Source: Verrucomicrobiota bacterium
GTDB lineage: Bacteria; Verrucomicrobiota; Verrucomicrobiia; Opitutales; Puniceicoccaceae
Direction of reading: 5' to 3'
NCBI GenBank assembly: GCA_038744685.1
Contig: JBCDMB010000006.1
Coordinates: 32,176-96,175, forward strand
DNA length: 64,000 nucleotides
Shown piece after piece: positions 20,066-29,585 of the stretch. The notes under the pieces are model-generated. The model was not told the DNA's origin and searched no databases. It was given only the letters and a program-made list of their open reading frames with translations. The translations under genes and the position numbers were made by a program. The stretch's first letter is position 1. The number at the start of each line of letters is the position of its first letter.

Positions 20066-20208
20066 GAGAACCCTGAAACCTGACCCAATTGAGACAGTTT
20101 TGCAACTCAGATTCGCCAGAGCCACGAGCAGACTAAAGCCATGTTCAATGAATTCGTAAGCTATTCACCAATAATTACTTAAAAACTATACTAGGGATCT
20201 CGAATCGA

Positions 20209-20649
20209 CTATTCGTCAATCAATGCTAGTGCAAAAGACAAGGTGGCCGCCTTCCGGGCAGCATTTTCGATCACCGCGCTCAAAAATTCAAAGCGAGAGA
20301 CCGTCTCCTTGTGTGTGACAGTTATTCGAATACGGTCTCCCGGTTTCACCATCGACTTGAACCGCGCGTCGGTGATCCTCGAGAGCACTGGCGTCTTCCC
20401 TTCGATATCTTGACCACTCTCCTCAAGGCGGTGAACCAGCAAAACGGCCGCAGCCTGAAAGGAAGCTTCGCAAATCAAAACACCGGGCATGATTGGGTTT
20501 CCCGGATAATGGCCGGCGAAGTGTGGCTCCTCAGCACGGATCTCTCGTTCGGCAATGATCTTTCCTTCTTCAATGCCAACAATCTCGTCTATAAATAAAA
20601 AAGGCGGACGGTGGGGGATGCGGCGTTTGATCTCTTCAGTTGAAAGCAT
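20209..20649 (-). CDS. fabZ: 3-hydroxyacyl-ACP dehydratase FabZ-type
   Basis: A 146-aa hot-dog-fold protein from the ATG at 20649 (MLSTEEIKRRIPHRPPFLFI). The catalytic His is in EPHFAGHYPGNPIMPGV and the catalytic Glu in LICEASFQAA. It dehydrates 3-hydroxyacyl-ACP in fatty acid synthesis. A frame from 20682 adds 11 residues (HFSKKPKNTD) that are probably untranslated. It lies upstream of leuC on the same strand (143 bp gap) and is not in a lipid A cluster. Confidence 0.9.
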   Translation of the reverse strand: MLSTEEIKRRIPHRPPFLFIDEIVGIEEGKIIAEREIRAEEPHFAGHYPGNPIMPGVLICEASFQAAAVLLVHRLEESGQDIEGKTPVLSRITDARFKSMVKPGDRIRITVTHKETVSRFEFLSAVIENAARKAATLSFALALIDE

Positions 20650-20720
20650 GTCCGTATTCTTCGGTTTTTTTGAAAAATGCAAAGACAGGAATGCTTAGCT
20701 GCCAAAAAAGCTAAACCAGC

Positions 20721-21839
20721 CTACTCCTCTGCAGTCGCCCGAGAAAGCTCCTCTAACGAAAAAGGTTTTTTCAACCTTCCCGTGAATCCGAACTCTTCCG
20801 GGTGATTCATGACCTTCGCGGTGTCCTCCCCCGAGCTGATGAACAGCTTTGCTCCAGTCTCAAACTTACGGATTTCTACTGCGGTTTCCACTCCGCCAAG
20901 GCCACCGGGAACGCGAAGGTCGAGAACGACGAGAGAAAACGGGTCTCCCTCTTTCACCGATTCTTCAAAAAGACGAATGGTTTCCCGCCCATCGACAGTC
21001 GCCGAAACCTCCCAGCCCAAATAGTCCAACATTTCCTCGACGATCTGCAGGACCAATGGATCATCATCGAGAACCAGTGCACGCCCGGCAGCACCATGGC
21101 CAAGACTCCTAGGTAGGCGGGAGCGCGGATCGATCTTCTCCAAACCCGGAAGCCGCACGAGAAAAGTGGTCCCTCCGCCTTCTCCCGAATTCAAAGTGAT
21201 CTCACCTCCGATTCGATCCAGCCATTTCCTGGCAGACGAAAGCCCAATCCCAGAACCTTTCTTTCGGGTCGAAAACCCAGGTTCGAAAATGCGCGAAGCG
21301 ATTTCTTCTGAGATTCCCGGCCCATCGTCCTCAATCGTGACCCGCAAAATCGTCGCATCGTCCTTCCGTCGGTTAGGTCCCTCCCTCTCAAAATGCACCC
21401 GGATACTTCCACCGCCCGGCATAGACTGGACGGCATTTGTGAAAAGATTGTTGAACAACTGCCGCAAAGGAACCACTTCAGCACGAACCAGTGGCAGCTT
21501 GTCCTCGTAAGTAAGACGCAACGAAAAACCCTCCGGAGGAATGCAAATGCCAATCGAAGTTCCAACTACATCGAGAACCGACAAATCCTGAGGTACGTGT
21601 CTCTCATTTGGCCGCAATGCCATTTCAGCCAAACTCGAGGCACCTTGTAGGATGTTTTCCACTGCACCCAAAGACTCGATTACTGGAACATTACCTTCCG
21701 CCCGGCGACGTGCCAGCGATAGATGTCCAAGAGCCCCAGTTAAGATATTTTTGAGGTCGTGGATGAACACACTGCTTTCATTTAGTCCCTGCCCTTCGGA
21801 AGGAAAGTCGTCCTGAGAAGACGTCATATTTCTAATCAC
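20721..21839 (-). CDS. Soluble hybrid histidine kinase with C-terminal receiver
   Basis: A 372-aa protein without TM or PAS domain. An H-box lies near the N-terminus (FIHDLKNILTGALGHL, phospho-His H27). The ATPase domain has LFNNLFTNAVQSMPGGGSIR (N box), EDDGPGISEEIASRIFEPGF (G1) and KGSGIGLSSARKWL (G2). The receiver from about residue 254 has acidic pair D259/D260, phospho-acceptor D307 (VVLDLRVPGG) and K358. The short N-terminus implies that signals come from a partner protein. No DNA-binding response regulator is nearby. An ATG at residue 5 is an alternative start. Confidence 0.9.
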   Translation of the reverse strand: MIRNMTSSQDDFPSEGQGLNESSVFIHDLKNILTGALGHLSLARRRAEGNVPVIESLGAVENILQGASSLAEMALRPNERHVPQDLSVLDVVGTSIGICIPPEGFSLRLTYEDKLPLVRAEVVPLRQLFNNLFTNAVQSMPGGGSIRVHFEREGPNRRKDDATILRVTIEDDGPGISEEIASRIFEPGFSTRKKGSGIGLSSARKWLDRIGGEITLNSGEGGGTTFLVRLPGLEKIDPRSRLPRSLGHGAAGRALVLDDDPLVLQIVEEMLDYLGWEVSATVDGRETIRLFEESVKEGDPFSLVVLDLRVPGGLGGVETAVEIRKFETGAKLFISSGEDTAKVMNHPEEFGFTGRLKKPFSLEELSRATAEE

Positions 21840-21920
21840 ATTTTACCACGAAGTATCCGCGCAAAGTTTTACCTTCTCCCAAGATCTCTTACCAGTGGTT
21901 TTTTCTCAAAATGTCCTACT

Positions 21921-22072
21921 GGGTGTAACTAAACCCACGGGGTAGTATGGAAAACACACTACTCCACTGGTGCGGACTCAAGTCCGCTCTCCATCGTGAT
22001 GGTCTTGAGGAGCGCGGACTTGAGTCCGCATCAGTATCATTAGCCCGATACCCCGCGCTTTTAGTTACACCC
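21921..22072. mobile_element. 152-bp MITE-like element with terminal inverted repeats
   Basis: The ends GGGTGTAACTAAA (21921-21933) and its complement (22060-22072) form terminal inverted repeats extended inward by CGGGGTA/TACCCCG. The element is flanked by near-identical 8-bp direct repeats, GTCCTACT (21913-21920) and GTCCTATT (22073-22080), as expected of a target-site duplication. Inside, GCGGACTCAAGTCCGC (21972-21987) and GCGGACTTGAGTCCGC (22014-22029) are each palindromic and complementary to one another. There is no coding content. It fills most of the 349-bp gap between the kinase and glyS. Confidence 0.72.
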
Positions 22073-22188
22073 GTCCTATTGGAAGTTCTCTCCTCTTTTG
22101 ACGTTGATTCACAAAGGAAGAAAAAATGAGGAGTTTCGTCTAAGCCAGAGCTTGAAGCCTCCTCATGGGTTCGGCTTACTAAGCCTTT

Positions 22189-23715
22189 ATGTCAGAACCA
22201 AACTCCACGCCATTTACTAGCGTTACTATGGACGAGATCATCGCCCTCTGTAGGCGTCGCGGATTCGTTTTCCAATCTTCCGAGATCTACGGCGGTATCA
22301 ACGGCTTTTTTGACTATGGACCCATGGGCGTCGAACTCCGGAAGAATATCAAGGATGCATGGTGGCAGGATATGGTTCACCGCCGCGACGATATCGTTGG
22401 AGTCGATTGTTCGATCATCATGCACCCAAGAGTCTGGCAGGCGTCTGGCCATGTGGATGGATTCTCCGATCCGATGGTGGACTGCAAAGAAACCAAAATG
22501 CGATTTCGCGCGGACCAATTCTTCTTTGCGCCCGTCTTGGTCGAAGGGGAAACCATCGGTTACGTGTCGGTGTTGGAAGACGCTGGAATGGCAGATGAAG
22601 CGGGACAGAAAGCGAATGAGTTGAAACGAAAACTCTCTAAAGCAGGTGAGCTTGCTCCACTTTCTTTAAAACCTTACACGGAAGCAGATCCTGCCGAATA
22701 CGATTTAATCCCATCACCTGCGACGGGAAAACCGGGCAGCCTAACACCGCCGAGGGATTTTAACCTCATGTTCGAGACGAACGTCGGCGCAATTCGCGAT
22801 GATTCGTCGCGCGCCTATCTTCGCCCGGAGACAGCACAGGGAATCTTCGTGGAATTCAAAAATGTCGTAGATACCGGTCGTGTTAAAGTGCCCTTCGGAA
22901 TCGCTCAAGTAGGACGATCCTTTCGAAACGAAATTACGCCGCGTAACTTCATTTTCCGCTCTCGGGAGTTTGAACAGATGGAGATGGAATACTTTATTTC
23001 TCCCGACGAAGAGGAATGGCCCAAAGTCCATCGGGAATGGATCGATTGGTGCCGCGAGTGGCTACTTTCCATTGGCCTGACAGCCGAAAAGATCGGCGAA
23101 GACGTTCACCCGAAAGAGAAGCTGGCCCACTACTCCAGAGCCTGCACCGATCTCACTTTCGAATTTCCGTTCGGCGTTCAGGAACTGTGGGGTATCGCCG
23201 CTCGCGGAAACTTCGATCTCACCCAGCATCAGGAGCACTCCGGCAAATCGATGGAGTATTTCGACGAAGCTCGAAAGGAGAAATATATTCCTCATGTCAT
23301 TGAACCTGCCGTCGGAGTGGACCGTATTTTCCTCGCAGTTCTTTGTTCCGCCTACACGATCGACGAAGTTGGCGGAGAAAAGAGAACCGTGTTGAAGTTC
23401 CATCCGCGACTCGCACCGATCAAAGCTGCGATTCTTCCCCTGGTTAAGAATAAGCCGGAAATTGTCGCTAAAGCTCGCGGTCTCTATGAACGGCTCCAAA
23501 GGCGTTTTCCCGTTTACTTCGATGCTGCAGGTGCCATCGGACGGCGCTACCGGCGTCAAGACGAGGCGGGCACGCCTTTCTGTCTGACCATCGACTTCGA
23601 CACGATCGAGAAAGATGGATTGGTTACCATTCGGGATCGAGACACTTGCGAACAGGAGAGGGTGGAAGAGAACGAAGCGATTGAGCGAATTTCGCAGGCA
23701 GTCTACGGGAGATGA
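22189..23715 (+). CDS. glyS: Glycyl-tRNA synthetase (dimeric class II type)
   Basis: A 508-aa enzyme of the alpha-2, eukaryote/Gram-positive-like type, also named glyQS. Class II motifs are [35 protein letters not shown] (motif region 2), [20 protein letters not shown] and [18 protein letters not shown] (motif 3). The C-terminal anticodon-binding domain is at about 400-505 ([18 protein letters not shown]). It charges tRNA-Gly. The start agrees with the conserved beginning [15 protein letters not shown] a few residues on. No T-box-like leader was recognised upstream, where the MITE sits. Confidence 0.96.
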   Translation: MSEPNSTPFTSVTMDEIIALCRRRGFVFQSSEIYGGINGFFDYGPMGVELRKNIKDAWWQDMVHRRDDIVGVDCSIIMHPRVWQASGHVDGFSDPMVDCKETKMRFRADQFFFAPVLVEGETIGYVSVLEDAGMADEAGQKANELKRKLSKAGELAPLSLKPYTEADPAEYDLIPSPATGKPGSLTPPRDFNLMFETNVGAIRDDSSRAYLRPETAQGIFVEFKNVVDTGRVKVPFGIAQVGRSFRNEITPRNFIFRSREFEQMEMEYFISPDEEEWPKVHREWIDWCREWLLSIGLTAEKIGEDVHPKEKLAHYSRACTDLTFEFPFGVQELWGIAARGNFDLTQHQEHSGKSMEYFDEARKEKYIPHVIEPAVGVDRIFLAVLCSAYTIDEVGGEKRTVLKFHPRLAPIKAAILPLVKNKPEIVAKARGLYERLQRRFPVYFDAAGAIGRRYRRQDEAGTPFCLTIDFDTIEKDGLVTIRDRDTCEQERVEENEAIERISQAVYGR

Positions 23716-23731
23716 CTGGCCTTGAGAGCCA

Positions 23732-23753
23732 CTTGGAGTCCACCTCCTCCAAG
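23732..23753 (+). promoter_or_regulatory. Hairpin between glyS and pyrR
   Basis: CTTGGAG (23732-23738) pairs with CTCCAAG (23747-23753) across an 8-nt loop, 44 bp before the preferred pyrR start. Its place directly in front of pyrR suggests a leader element, but the match to known PyrR-binding loops is poor and no terminator with a T-run follows. Confidence 0.3.
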
Positions 23754-23796
23754 ACGAGACTCGACAAGCTGCTTCGGCTCCTCATCTATAAGGACC

Positions 23797-24360
23797 GTGC
23801 CAGCTGCATTTGAGGAAAACACTCCAGCCGTCGAAATAGTACACCGGGGCGAGGAGGTATTTTCTCTGGTTTCTGATTTAGCCAATCAGATCTTGGCACA
23901 CGGAGAGGTCGATCCCGACCTTGTGGTCATCGGAATTGCAGACGGTGGAATCGCGCTTGGCAATCTTGTCCGTCTTCTCCTTGAAAAACAGACTGGAAAC
24001 TCATTTCCATACGGGATCATAGAAACCTCCTTCCACCGGGATGATATTGGCCGCAGACCGATACCAATGGTGGTTCAATCGACGGAGATTCCAGTAAACA
24101 TCGATGGAAGGCCCATTCTCCTCGTCGACGATGTGATCGCTTCAGGAAGAACGATTCGGGCCTCAATGAACGAAATTTTTGATCAGGGTCGCCCAGACAG
24201 TATCCGACTCGCCATCCTCTTCGATCGAGGCGGGCGAAACATCCCGGTTCAGCCCGATTTTCTCGCCAAAAAGATTTCGGTTGCCGATGATCGATCTCTG
24301 GTAGTTCAGATCAACGAGGAAGACCCTTCCCGCCACCAGATTGAGCTCCATCCTCGATGA
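23797..24360 (+). CDS. pyrR: PyrR-like phosphoribosyltransferase/regulator
   Basis: A 187-aa type I phosphoribosyltransferase from the GTG at 23797, which has a good AAGGA site 2-6 bp upstream. A longer frame begins with TTG at 23722 but adds 25 low-quality residues (WSPPPPRRDST). The PRPP loop ILLVDDVIASGRTIRA is clear; VVIGIADGGIALGNLV and SFHRDDIGRRPIP match PyrR (family GIxxGG and YRDDL-like). It can act as uracil phosphoribosyltransferase and, in Gram-positives, as an mRNA attenuator. It overlaps pyrB by 4 bp, giving pyrR-pyrB-pyrC, which supports a pyrimidine role. Confidence 0.88.
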   Translation: MPAAFEENTPAVEIVHRGEEVFSLVSDLANQILAHGEVDPDLVVIGIADGGIALGNLVRLLLEKQTGNSFPYGIIETSFHRDDIGRRPIPMVVQSTEIPVNIDGRPILLVDDVIASGRTIRASMNEIFDQGRPDSIRLAILFDRGGRNIPVQPDFLAKKISVADDRSLVVQINEEDPSRHQIELHPR

Positions 24361-25316
24361 AATCCGAATACGAATGGACTCGCCGTAACCTGATCGGTAT
24401 CGAGAATCTCACCCCGGAAGAGGTGACCTTCATCCTCGACACAGCGGTCTCATTCAAGAAAACGATGGGCCGGAGTGTGAAGAAGCTCCCATCCCTTCGC
24501 GGCAAAGTCGTGGCAAACCTGTTTTTGGAACCGAGCACCCGCACACGTGTCGCTTTCGAGGTTGCCGCGAACCGATTGAGTGCCGACGTCCTGACGGTTT
24601 CCGGATCCTCCAGTAGTATCACTAAAGGCGAAACTCTTCGTGATACTGCTCAAAACATCGAAGCCCTCAAGGCAGACATGATCGTGATTCGGCATTCAGC
24701 TCCCGGATCACCTCTCTATCTGAGCCAGTTGGTGGACATCCCTGTGGTCAACGCTGGAGATGGCGCTCATGAGCACCCTACCCAAGCGTTACTCGATTGT
24801 TTTACGCTTAGAGAAAAAATTGGATCACTGGAAGGGAAGAAGGTAGCGATCCTCGGCGACATTCTCTTTAGCCGTGTCGCACGATCTAACATCTGGGCGC
24901 TCCGCAAACTTGGAGCTCACGTGACATTGGTTGGTCCCTCTACCCTTGTTCCCGGCACCTTCGAATCGATGGGCGCAGAGGTGAGCCATGATCTTCGATC
25001 AGCCCTGACTGATGCTGATGCTGTCATGCTTTTACGGATACAGCACGAACGCCAATCGCAGATGCACTTCCCTTCTCTTGGAGAATATACCAGTCTCTTC
25101 GGCTTGAATCGCGAGCGCACTTCATGGCTAAAGCCCGAGGCTGTTATCATGCATCCGGGGCCCCTGAATCGAGGGGTAGAAATCGATTCCGATCTGGCGG
25201 ATTCGTCCCGCTCGGTAATCCTGGATCAGGTAACCAACGGAATCGCCGTGAGAATGGCAGTCCTCTATCTGTGCGCAAGTGCCGACGAATGGCAGAAACG
25301 GGAGGCAGTTTTATGA
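24357..25316 (+). CDS. pyrB: Aspartate carbamoyltransferase catalytic subunit
   Basis: A 319-aa enzyme that joins carbamoyl phosphate and aspartate in pyrimidine synthesis. Signatures: carbamoyl-phosphate loop FLEPSTRTRVAFEVA, the SSSSITKGETLRDT 80s loop with Lys, GDGAHEHPTQALLDCFTLRE, and the aspartate-binding IMHPGPLNRGVEIDSDLAD. No regulatory pyrI is adjacent, which fits the class that works with dihydroorotase. It overlaps pyrR and pyrC by 4 bp each, so all three are translationally coupled. Confidence 0.96.
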   Translation: MKSEYEWTRRNLIGIENLTPEEVTFILDTAVSFKKTMGRSVKKLPSLRGKVVANLFLEPSTRTRVAFEVAANRLSADVLTVSGSSSSITKGETLRDTAQNIEALKADMIVIRHSAPGSPLYLSQLVDIPVVNAGDGAHEHPTQALLDCFTLREKIGSLEGKKVAILGDILFSRVARSNIWALRKLGAHVTLVGPSTLVPGTFESMGAEVSHDLRSALTDADAVMLLRIQHERQSQMHFPSLGEYTSLFGLNRERTSWLKPEAVIMHPGPLNRGVEIDSDLADSSRSVILDQVTNGIAVRMAVLYLCASADEWQKREAVL

Positions 25317-26599
25317 GCGTGGAACCGCTCATTATCGAAGGGGGGAGAATCGTGGATCCCTCATCAAATCGTGACGAGGTCGGAGACCTTTTTTTGCGCG
25401 ACGGAGTGGTTTCAACCCCGTTTGCCCGCGACAAGGCCCGCGTCATCGATGCGAAGGGCAAAGTAGTGTCCCCAGGACTCGTGGACATACATGTTCACTT
25501 TCGGGAACCTGGACAGACTCACAAGGAAGATGTGGGTTCGGGCACAAGAGCCGCTGCGGCAGGTGGATTTACTACTGTCGTGTGTATGCCCAATACCTCA
25601 CCACCCTGCGACAATCCGGCGACGATTCGATACATCAATAACGCCATCGCCGAGAATGCTGTAGTTAAAGTCCACACTACCGGATGCCTGACCAAGGGAA
25701 TGGAAGGAGATTCTCTCGCGCCAATCGGTTCACTGAAAAAGGCAGGGGTAGTCGCGGTCACTGATGACGGAAGATGCGTTCAGAACAATGCGTTGATGCG
25801 GCAAGTGGCGACCTACTCAGAAATGTTTGACCTACCGGTAATGGACCATTGCCAAGACACCTCACTCACCGAAGGGTCCGTGATGCACGAGGGTGACTGG
25901 TCCCTCCGACTCGGACTCAAAGGATGGCCAGCTGCTGCAGAGGATATTATTGTCTCCCGAAATATCATACTTTCTGAGCTTACTCGTGCTCACATTCACA
26001 TGCAGCATGTTTCGTCTGCAGGTTCGGTTTCTCTTTTGCGCCGGGCGAAACAGAGAGGCGTTGCAGTAAGCGGCGAGGCGAGCCCCCATCATATCTCCCT
26101 GACCGACAAGTATCTCGGAGGCTACGATCCGGTCTTTAAAATGAATCCTCCTCTGCGATCAGAAGATCACCGGCTTGCTCTCATCGAGGGCCTTCGGGAC
26201 GGGACTTTGGACTGTATTGCGACCGATCATGCACCCCACCGAAATTACGAGAAGGATGTCGAGTTGGACAGTGCGCCCTTTGGGATCACGGGTCTGGAAA
26301 CTTCCCTTCCCGTCTGCCTCGAAACACTCCATCGCTCTTCCGGTTTTTCTCTTTCAGAAGTGATTGACCTGATGACCCGCAAACCAGCGGGCTTACTTGA
26401 TCTACAGGCAGGCACACTATCCGAAGGGGCCGACGCTGATGTCACGATTTTTGATAGCGAGAAAGAATGGACGCCTACCATTGACGGTTTCCAAAGCCGG
26501 AGCGATAACTCGCCCTGGCTCGGGCAAACTCTCAGAGGCCAAGTAGAGACCACGATAGTTCAAGGACGCATCGTTTACGAAGACGGAAAGATCCTCTGA
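25313..26599 (+). CDS. pyrC: Dihydroorotase
   Basis: A 428-aa amidohydrolase from ATG 25313, which overlaps the pyrB stop as ATGA. A longer frame from 25124 only reads through pyrB. The zinc motif is GLVDIHVHFREPGQTHKED; further blocks are GFTTVVCMPNTSPPCDNP, VTDDGRCV, SGEASPHHISLTDK and the catalytic IATDHAPHRNYEK. The length and DIHVHFREPG place it in the class I (PyrC/AllB) group. It closes carbamoyl aspartate to dihydroorotate and may associate with PyrB. Confidence 0.95.
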   Translation: MSVEPLIIEGGRIVDPSSNRDEVGDLFLRDGVVSTPFARDKARVIDAKGKVVSPGLVDIHVHFREPGQTHKEDVGSGTRAAAAGGFTTVVCMPNTSPPCDNPATIRYINNAIAENAVVKVHTTGCLTKGMEGDSLAPIGSLKKAGVVAVTDDGRCVQNNALMRQVATYSEMFDLPVMDHCQDTSLTEGSVMHEGDWSLRLGLKGWPAAAEDIIVSRNIILSELTRAHIHMQHVSSAGSVSLLRRAKQRGVAVSGEASPHHISLTDKYLGGYDPVFKMNPPLRSEDHRLALIEGLRDGTLDCIATDHAPHRNYEKDVELDSAPFGITGLETSLPVCLETLHRSSGFSLSEVIDLMTRKPAGLLDLQAGTLSEGADADVTIFDSEKEWTPTIDGFQSRSDNSPWLGQTLRGQVETTIVQGRIVYEDGKIL

Positions 26600-26693
26600 G
26601 GGCAGGAAATGATTTCCGAATCGTTTTCGACTATGTCTATCCTCTGTACTCGCAAACCGATTGTGAAAGGTAACACCGGATTCAGGAAGGTTT

Positions 26694-27542
26694 ATGGAAG
26701 GTGAAGCTACGATCAGCCCAATAAACGCAATTCTCTTTCTCCTGATCTTTTTGGGTGCGATCATTGCCTATTTGCGCCCGGTCAAGAATCACTACCAAAA
26801 CCAAAATGGCTGGGACAGGTGGGCCTTTTCGCTAGCCGACATCCTTCTCATCCTCTTCCTGGCAGTCGTTCTTCTAATTCTTGCTCCATTTGCAGGGATG
26901 ACCTTGGTGGACCTGATCAAGGAAGAGGGGACCAATTATGATCAGTATGTTTCGATCGGCGCTACCTTTTTGATGCAAGTTGGCTTAGTGGCCATTATTC
27001 TTGGCTTTGTCCACAAACGTGGGTGGTCGATCATTGGTTTTTTTCGACAGGATGGATTGCCGTTCTGGCCCGCTTTTTGCCAGTCTATGCACCTGTTTCT
27101 GCGCTACTTGCCCCTTGTTTGGTTAACTGCAGTTTTTTGGGGGATGCTTCTTTGGGGAATCCAGCAGTTGGGAATCGGAATTCAACCGGCGCCACAGGTT
27201 GCAGCCGAGTGGATCGCAAATGCTGAATCTGTTGGATATATGTTCACTCTTGGACTCATGGTAGTCATTGGTGCACCGATTTCAGAGGAACTCGTCTTTC
27301 GCGGATTCCTTTACAGATTCCTCCGTGAAATTGGTCCTGCAAGATTGTCACTGATCGTCTCTTCAATCCTCTTTTCCCTGATTCACGCAAATTTGCAGAA
27401 TTTCCTTCCGCTTTGTATGATCGGGCTGCTTCTAGCCAAAGTTTACGAAGACACTAAGGATATTCGGACCCCGATACTGTTCCACGCGTTTTTCAATCTC
27501 TTCTCGTTTCTGAACCTTATCGCCCTTCCGCAGGACCTATGA
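26694..27542 (+). CDS. CPBP-family intramembrane metalloprotease
   Basis: A 282-aa membrane protein with about seven hydrophobic segments. The family motifs are present: APISEELVFRGFLYRFLRE (EExxxR) and the second conserved helix SLIHANLQNF (His). Members cleave prenylated or other membrane substrates, and some give bacteriocin immunity. The substrate here is unknown. It overlaps thiL by 4 bp and lies 94 bp after pyrC. The overlap suggests coupled expression with thiL, although no functional link is known. Confidence 0.88.
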   Translation: MEGEATISPINAILFLLIFLGAIIAYLRPVKNHYQNQNGWDRWAFSLADILLILFLAVVLLILAPFAGMTLVDLIKEEGTNYDQYVSIGATFLMQVGLVAIILGFVHKRGWSIIGFFRQDGLPFWPAFCQSMHLFLRYLPLVWLTAVFWGMLLWGIQQLGIGIQPAPQVAAEWIANAESVGYMFTLGLMVVIGAPISEELVFRGFLYRFLREIGPARLSLIVSSILFSLIHANLQNFLPLCMIGLLLAKVYEDTKDIRTPILFHAFFNLFSFLNLIALPQDL

Positions 27543-28519
27543 ATCCTTTTGCTCAGACCCAGCTTGATCGTGTGGATAGATTCGGAGAGGAGCAACTTGT
27601 CCATTTCATCAAGGAGTGGTTGGCCGATGCTAGTCCGGAATCTCCTCAAGGTATTGGAGACGACACAGCAGTCCTTCAGGTGCCTTGTGGCCGAAGCCTT
27701 CTGCTGACCACTGACAGCCTAACCTACACAGTCCACTTCGACGATACCGCATCGCCTGCACAGGCGGGGGCTAAATTGCTCAAACGCAATTTAAGCGATA
27801 TTGCCGCGATGGGTGGATCCCCATTGCATTCGGTGGTAGCGATCACTTGCGGGGCAGACCTTTCCGTTCAGTGGCTTGAAGGATTCTTTCACGGATTGAG
27901 AGATGCTGCGATTTTGACAAAGTGTGAAATAAACGGGGGCGACCTTTCCCAGGGTGCTGAAGGGACTTTCACCGCCACTTTGAGTCTAGTCGGTCAGGCT
28001 GAAAAGCCAATCTACCGCAAAGGAGGTTCCGCTGAATCTTGGGTTTGGGTGACTGGATCTCTCGGTGGAAGCATCCTTGGCCACCACCTCAGTTTTCAGC
28101 CCCGGCTTAAAGAAGGCCAGTGGCTCGGCAAAAACGAAGCCGTCACTGCGATGATGGACGTAACAGACGGCCTCGCCAGTGATCTTCCGAAAATGCTTCC
28201 AGAAGGACTGCGGGCAAAACTGGACCTCTCATGCATTCCAACCTCTGACGAAGCGCGGGCAGCCGCCCAGGATACAGGCAAACCAGCAGTTTGGCATGCG
28301 TTCACGGACGGTGAAGATTATGAACTTCTCTTCTTTACGAAACCGGGAATCGATCACGTGGCGTTTGAGGAGGCTTGGAAGGAAGATTTCAAGATACCCT
28401 TAGCTGCAATAGGAACACTTGAAGAGGCGACGAGCCAGAAAGGCTCTTCCTCAAACCTCATCGTTGACCTTGATGGAAGACCGGTGTTCTCGGAGGGTGG
28501 GTTTACCCACTTCGAGTAA
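27539..28519 (+). CDS. thiL: Thiamine-monophosphate kinase
   Basis: A 326-aa PurM-like ATPase that phosphorylates TMP to TPP. Motifs: GIGDDTAVLQVPCGR, LLTTDSLTYTVHFDD, KLLKRNLSDIAAMGGSPLHS, NGGDLSQGAEGTFTATLSLV, VTGSLGGSILGHHL, MDVTDGLASDLPKML and DGEDYELLFF. The length is normal. No TPP riboswitch was recognised, which would not be expected inside the preceding coding sequence. Confidence 0.94.
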   Translation: MNPFAQTQLDRVDRFGEEQLVHFIKEWLADASPESPQGIGDDTAVLQVPCGRSLLLTTDSLTYTVHFDDTASPAQAGAKLLKRNLSDIAAMGGSPLHSVVAITCGADLSVQWLEGFFHGLRDAAILTKCEINGGDLSQGAEGTFTATLSLVGQAEKPIYRKGGSAESWVWVTGSLGGSILGHHLSFQPRLKEGQWLGKNEAVTAMMDVTDGLASDLPKMLPEGLRAKLDLSCIPTSDEARAAAQDTGKPAVWHAFTDGEDYELLFFTKPGIDHVAFEEAWKEDFKIPLAAIGTLEEATSQKGSSSNLIVDLDGRPVFSEGGFTHFE

Positions 28520-28627
28520 AACCGTATGGCCCGGGCAGTATTTATCACCCTTTCCCTGTTCAAGATCGCTTCATCGGTAGTACGCAATTTTCATTCACCG
28601 CAAAGAACTTTGAAGTAAGGAAGACCA

Positions 28628-29545
28628 GTGAACCAGATTCAAAAACGTTTCTTTCTCCCCGCATTGCTCACCGTAGGAACGCACCTTTCCTCCTTTGGTC
28701 TTGAGATTGCCACCCTTCATCCCCTCTTGGCAGACATGGCCTCGCAAATTGGCGGAGAGAAAGTCCAAGTGATCGAGTTGATCGGAAGGTCGGATGATCC
28801 GCATGATTTCACGCCAAGCCCCAGCACTCTGGCGAAGGCAAGCTCTGCCAGATTAGTGGTCGCATCCGGTAAGGGAATGGAGTCCCATTACCTCGAGGAA
28901 TTGAAGGACAACCTCTCACCCCAACAGATTGTCTTTGAAGCGGGAGGAAGAGTCTACTCCATCAGGACAGACCCGGTGGAGTTTGGGACCGACCATCACC
29001 ACCATGATCACGAAGGAACCATCGATCCACACTGGTGGCACGACCCAGACAATATGAGGCAAGCTTCCCGTGAGCTCGCGAACGTGATGAGTTACATCGA
29101 TCCTCAAAATCGCGACCTCTACATGGGAAATTTGCAAAGCTACCGAAATGAACTCTCTCTTCTCGATGACTGGATCGAAGAGCAGGTTGCCTTCATCCCC
29201 AAGGAGAGGAGAATTCTCGTCACCCCCCATTTAGCCTTCGGCTACTTCTGCCGAAAATATGATTTCACCCCGGTTGCCGCAAAAGGTTTTCAAAATGAAC
29301 AAATGGTCTCCCAAAGAGAGCTGGGCGAAATCCTGAGATACCTGAAAGAAAATGATGTTGCCGCTATTTTTACGGAACGAGGGATGAATCCGAAGTTCAT
29401 TCACTCGTTGGCAAAGGAAGCGGGACTCCCAGTAGGCGGAGCTCTCTATGCGGATGGCATCGGGCTTCCAGAGAGTTCAGGCTACGTCGATATGATGAGA
29501 TCTAATGTTGAAACCATCGTCACTGCGTTGCGGAAAGGAATGTGA
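28628..29545 (+). CDS. ZnuA-like metal ABC transporter substrate-binding protein
   Basis: A 305-aa periplasmic protein of the cluster 9 (ZnuA/TroA/AdcA) family, starting at GTG 28628 with an AAGGAAG ribosome site. A signal peptide covers about residues 1-24. Metal ligands are His59 (SDDPHDFTP), the His after DPHWWHDPDN, the second-lobe His in LVTPHLAFGYF and the acidic ADGIG near the C-terminus. A His-rich loop (DHHHHDHEG) as in zinc-specific members points to Zn. No permease or ATPase gene is adjacent, so it is an orphan here. Confidence 0.9.
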   Translation: MNQIQKRFFLPALLTVGTHLSSFGLEIATLHPLLADMASQIGGEKVQVIELIGRSDDPHDFTPSPSTLAKASSARLVVASGKGMESHYLEELKDNLSPQQIVFEAGGRVYSIRTDPVEFGTDHHHHDHEGTIDPHWWHDPDNMRQASRELANVMSYIDPQNRDLYMGNLQSYRNELSLLDDWIEEQVAFIPKERRILVTPHLAFGYFCRKYDFTPVAAKGFQNEQMVSQRELGEILRYLKENDVAAIFTERGMNPKFIHSLAKEAGLPVGGALYADGIGLPESSGYVDMMRSNVETIVTALRKGM

Positions 29546-29585
29546 GGACCTCTAGCCACTTGCCCGGTCTCAGAGTAATTTGAAA

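Noticed and set aside
23716-23796. 25-residue N-terminal extension of PyrR
   Set aside because: It starts at TTG with no ribosome site and is composed of unlikely residues, while GTG 23797 has a good AAGGA site.
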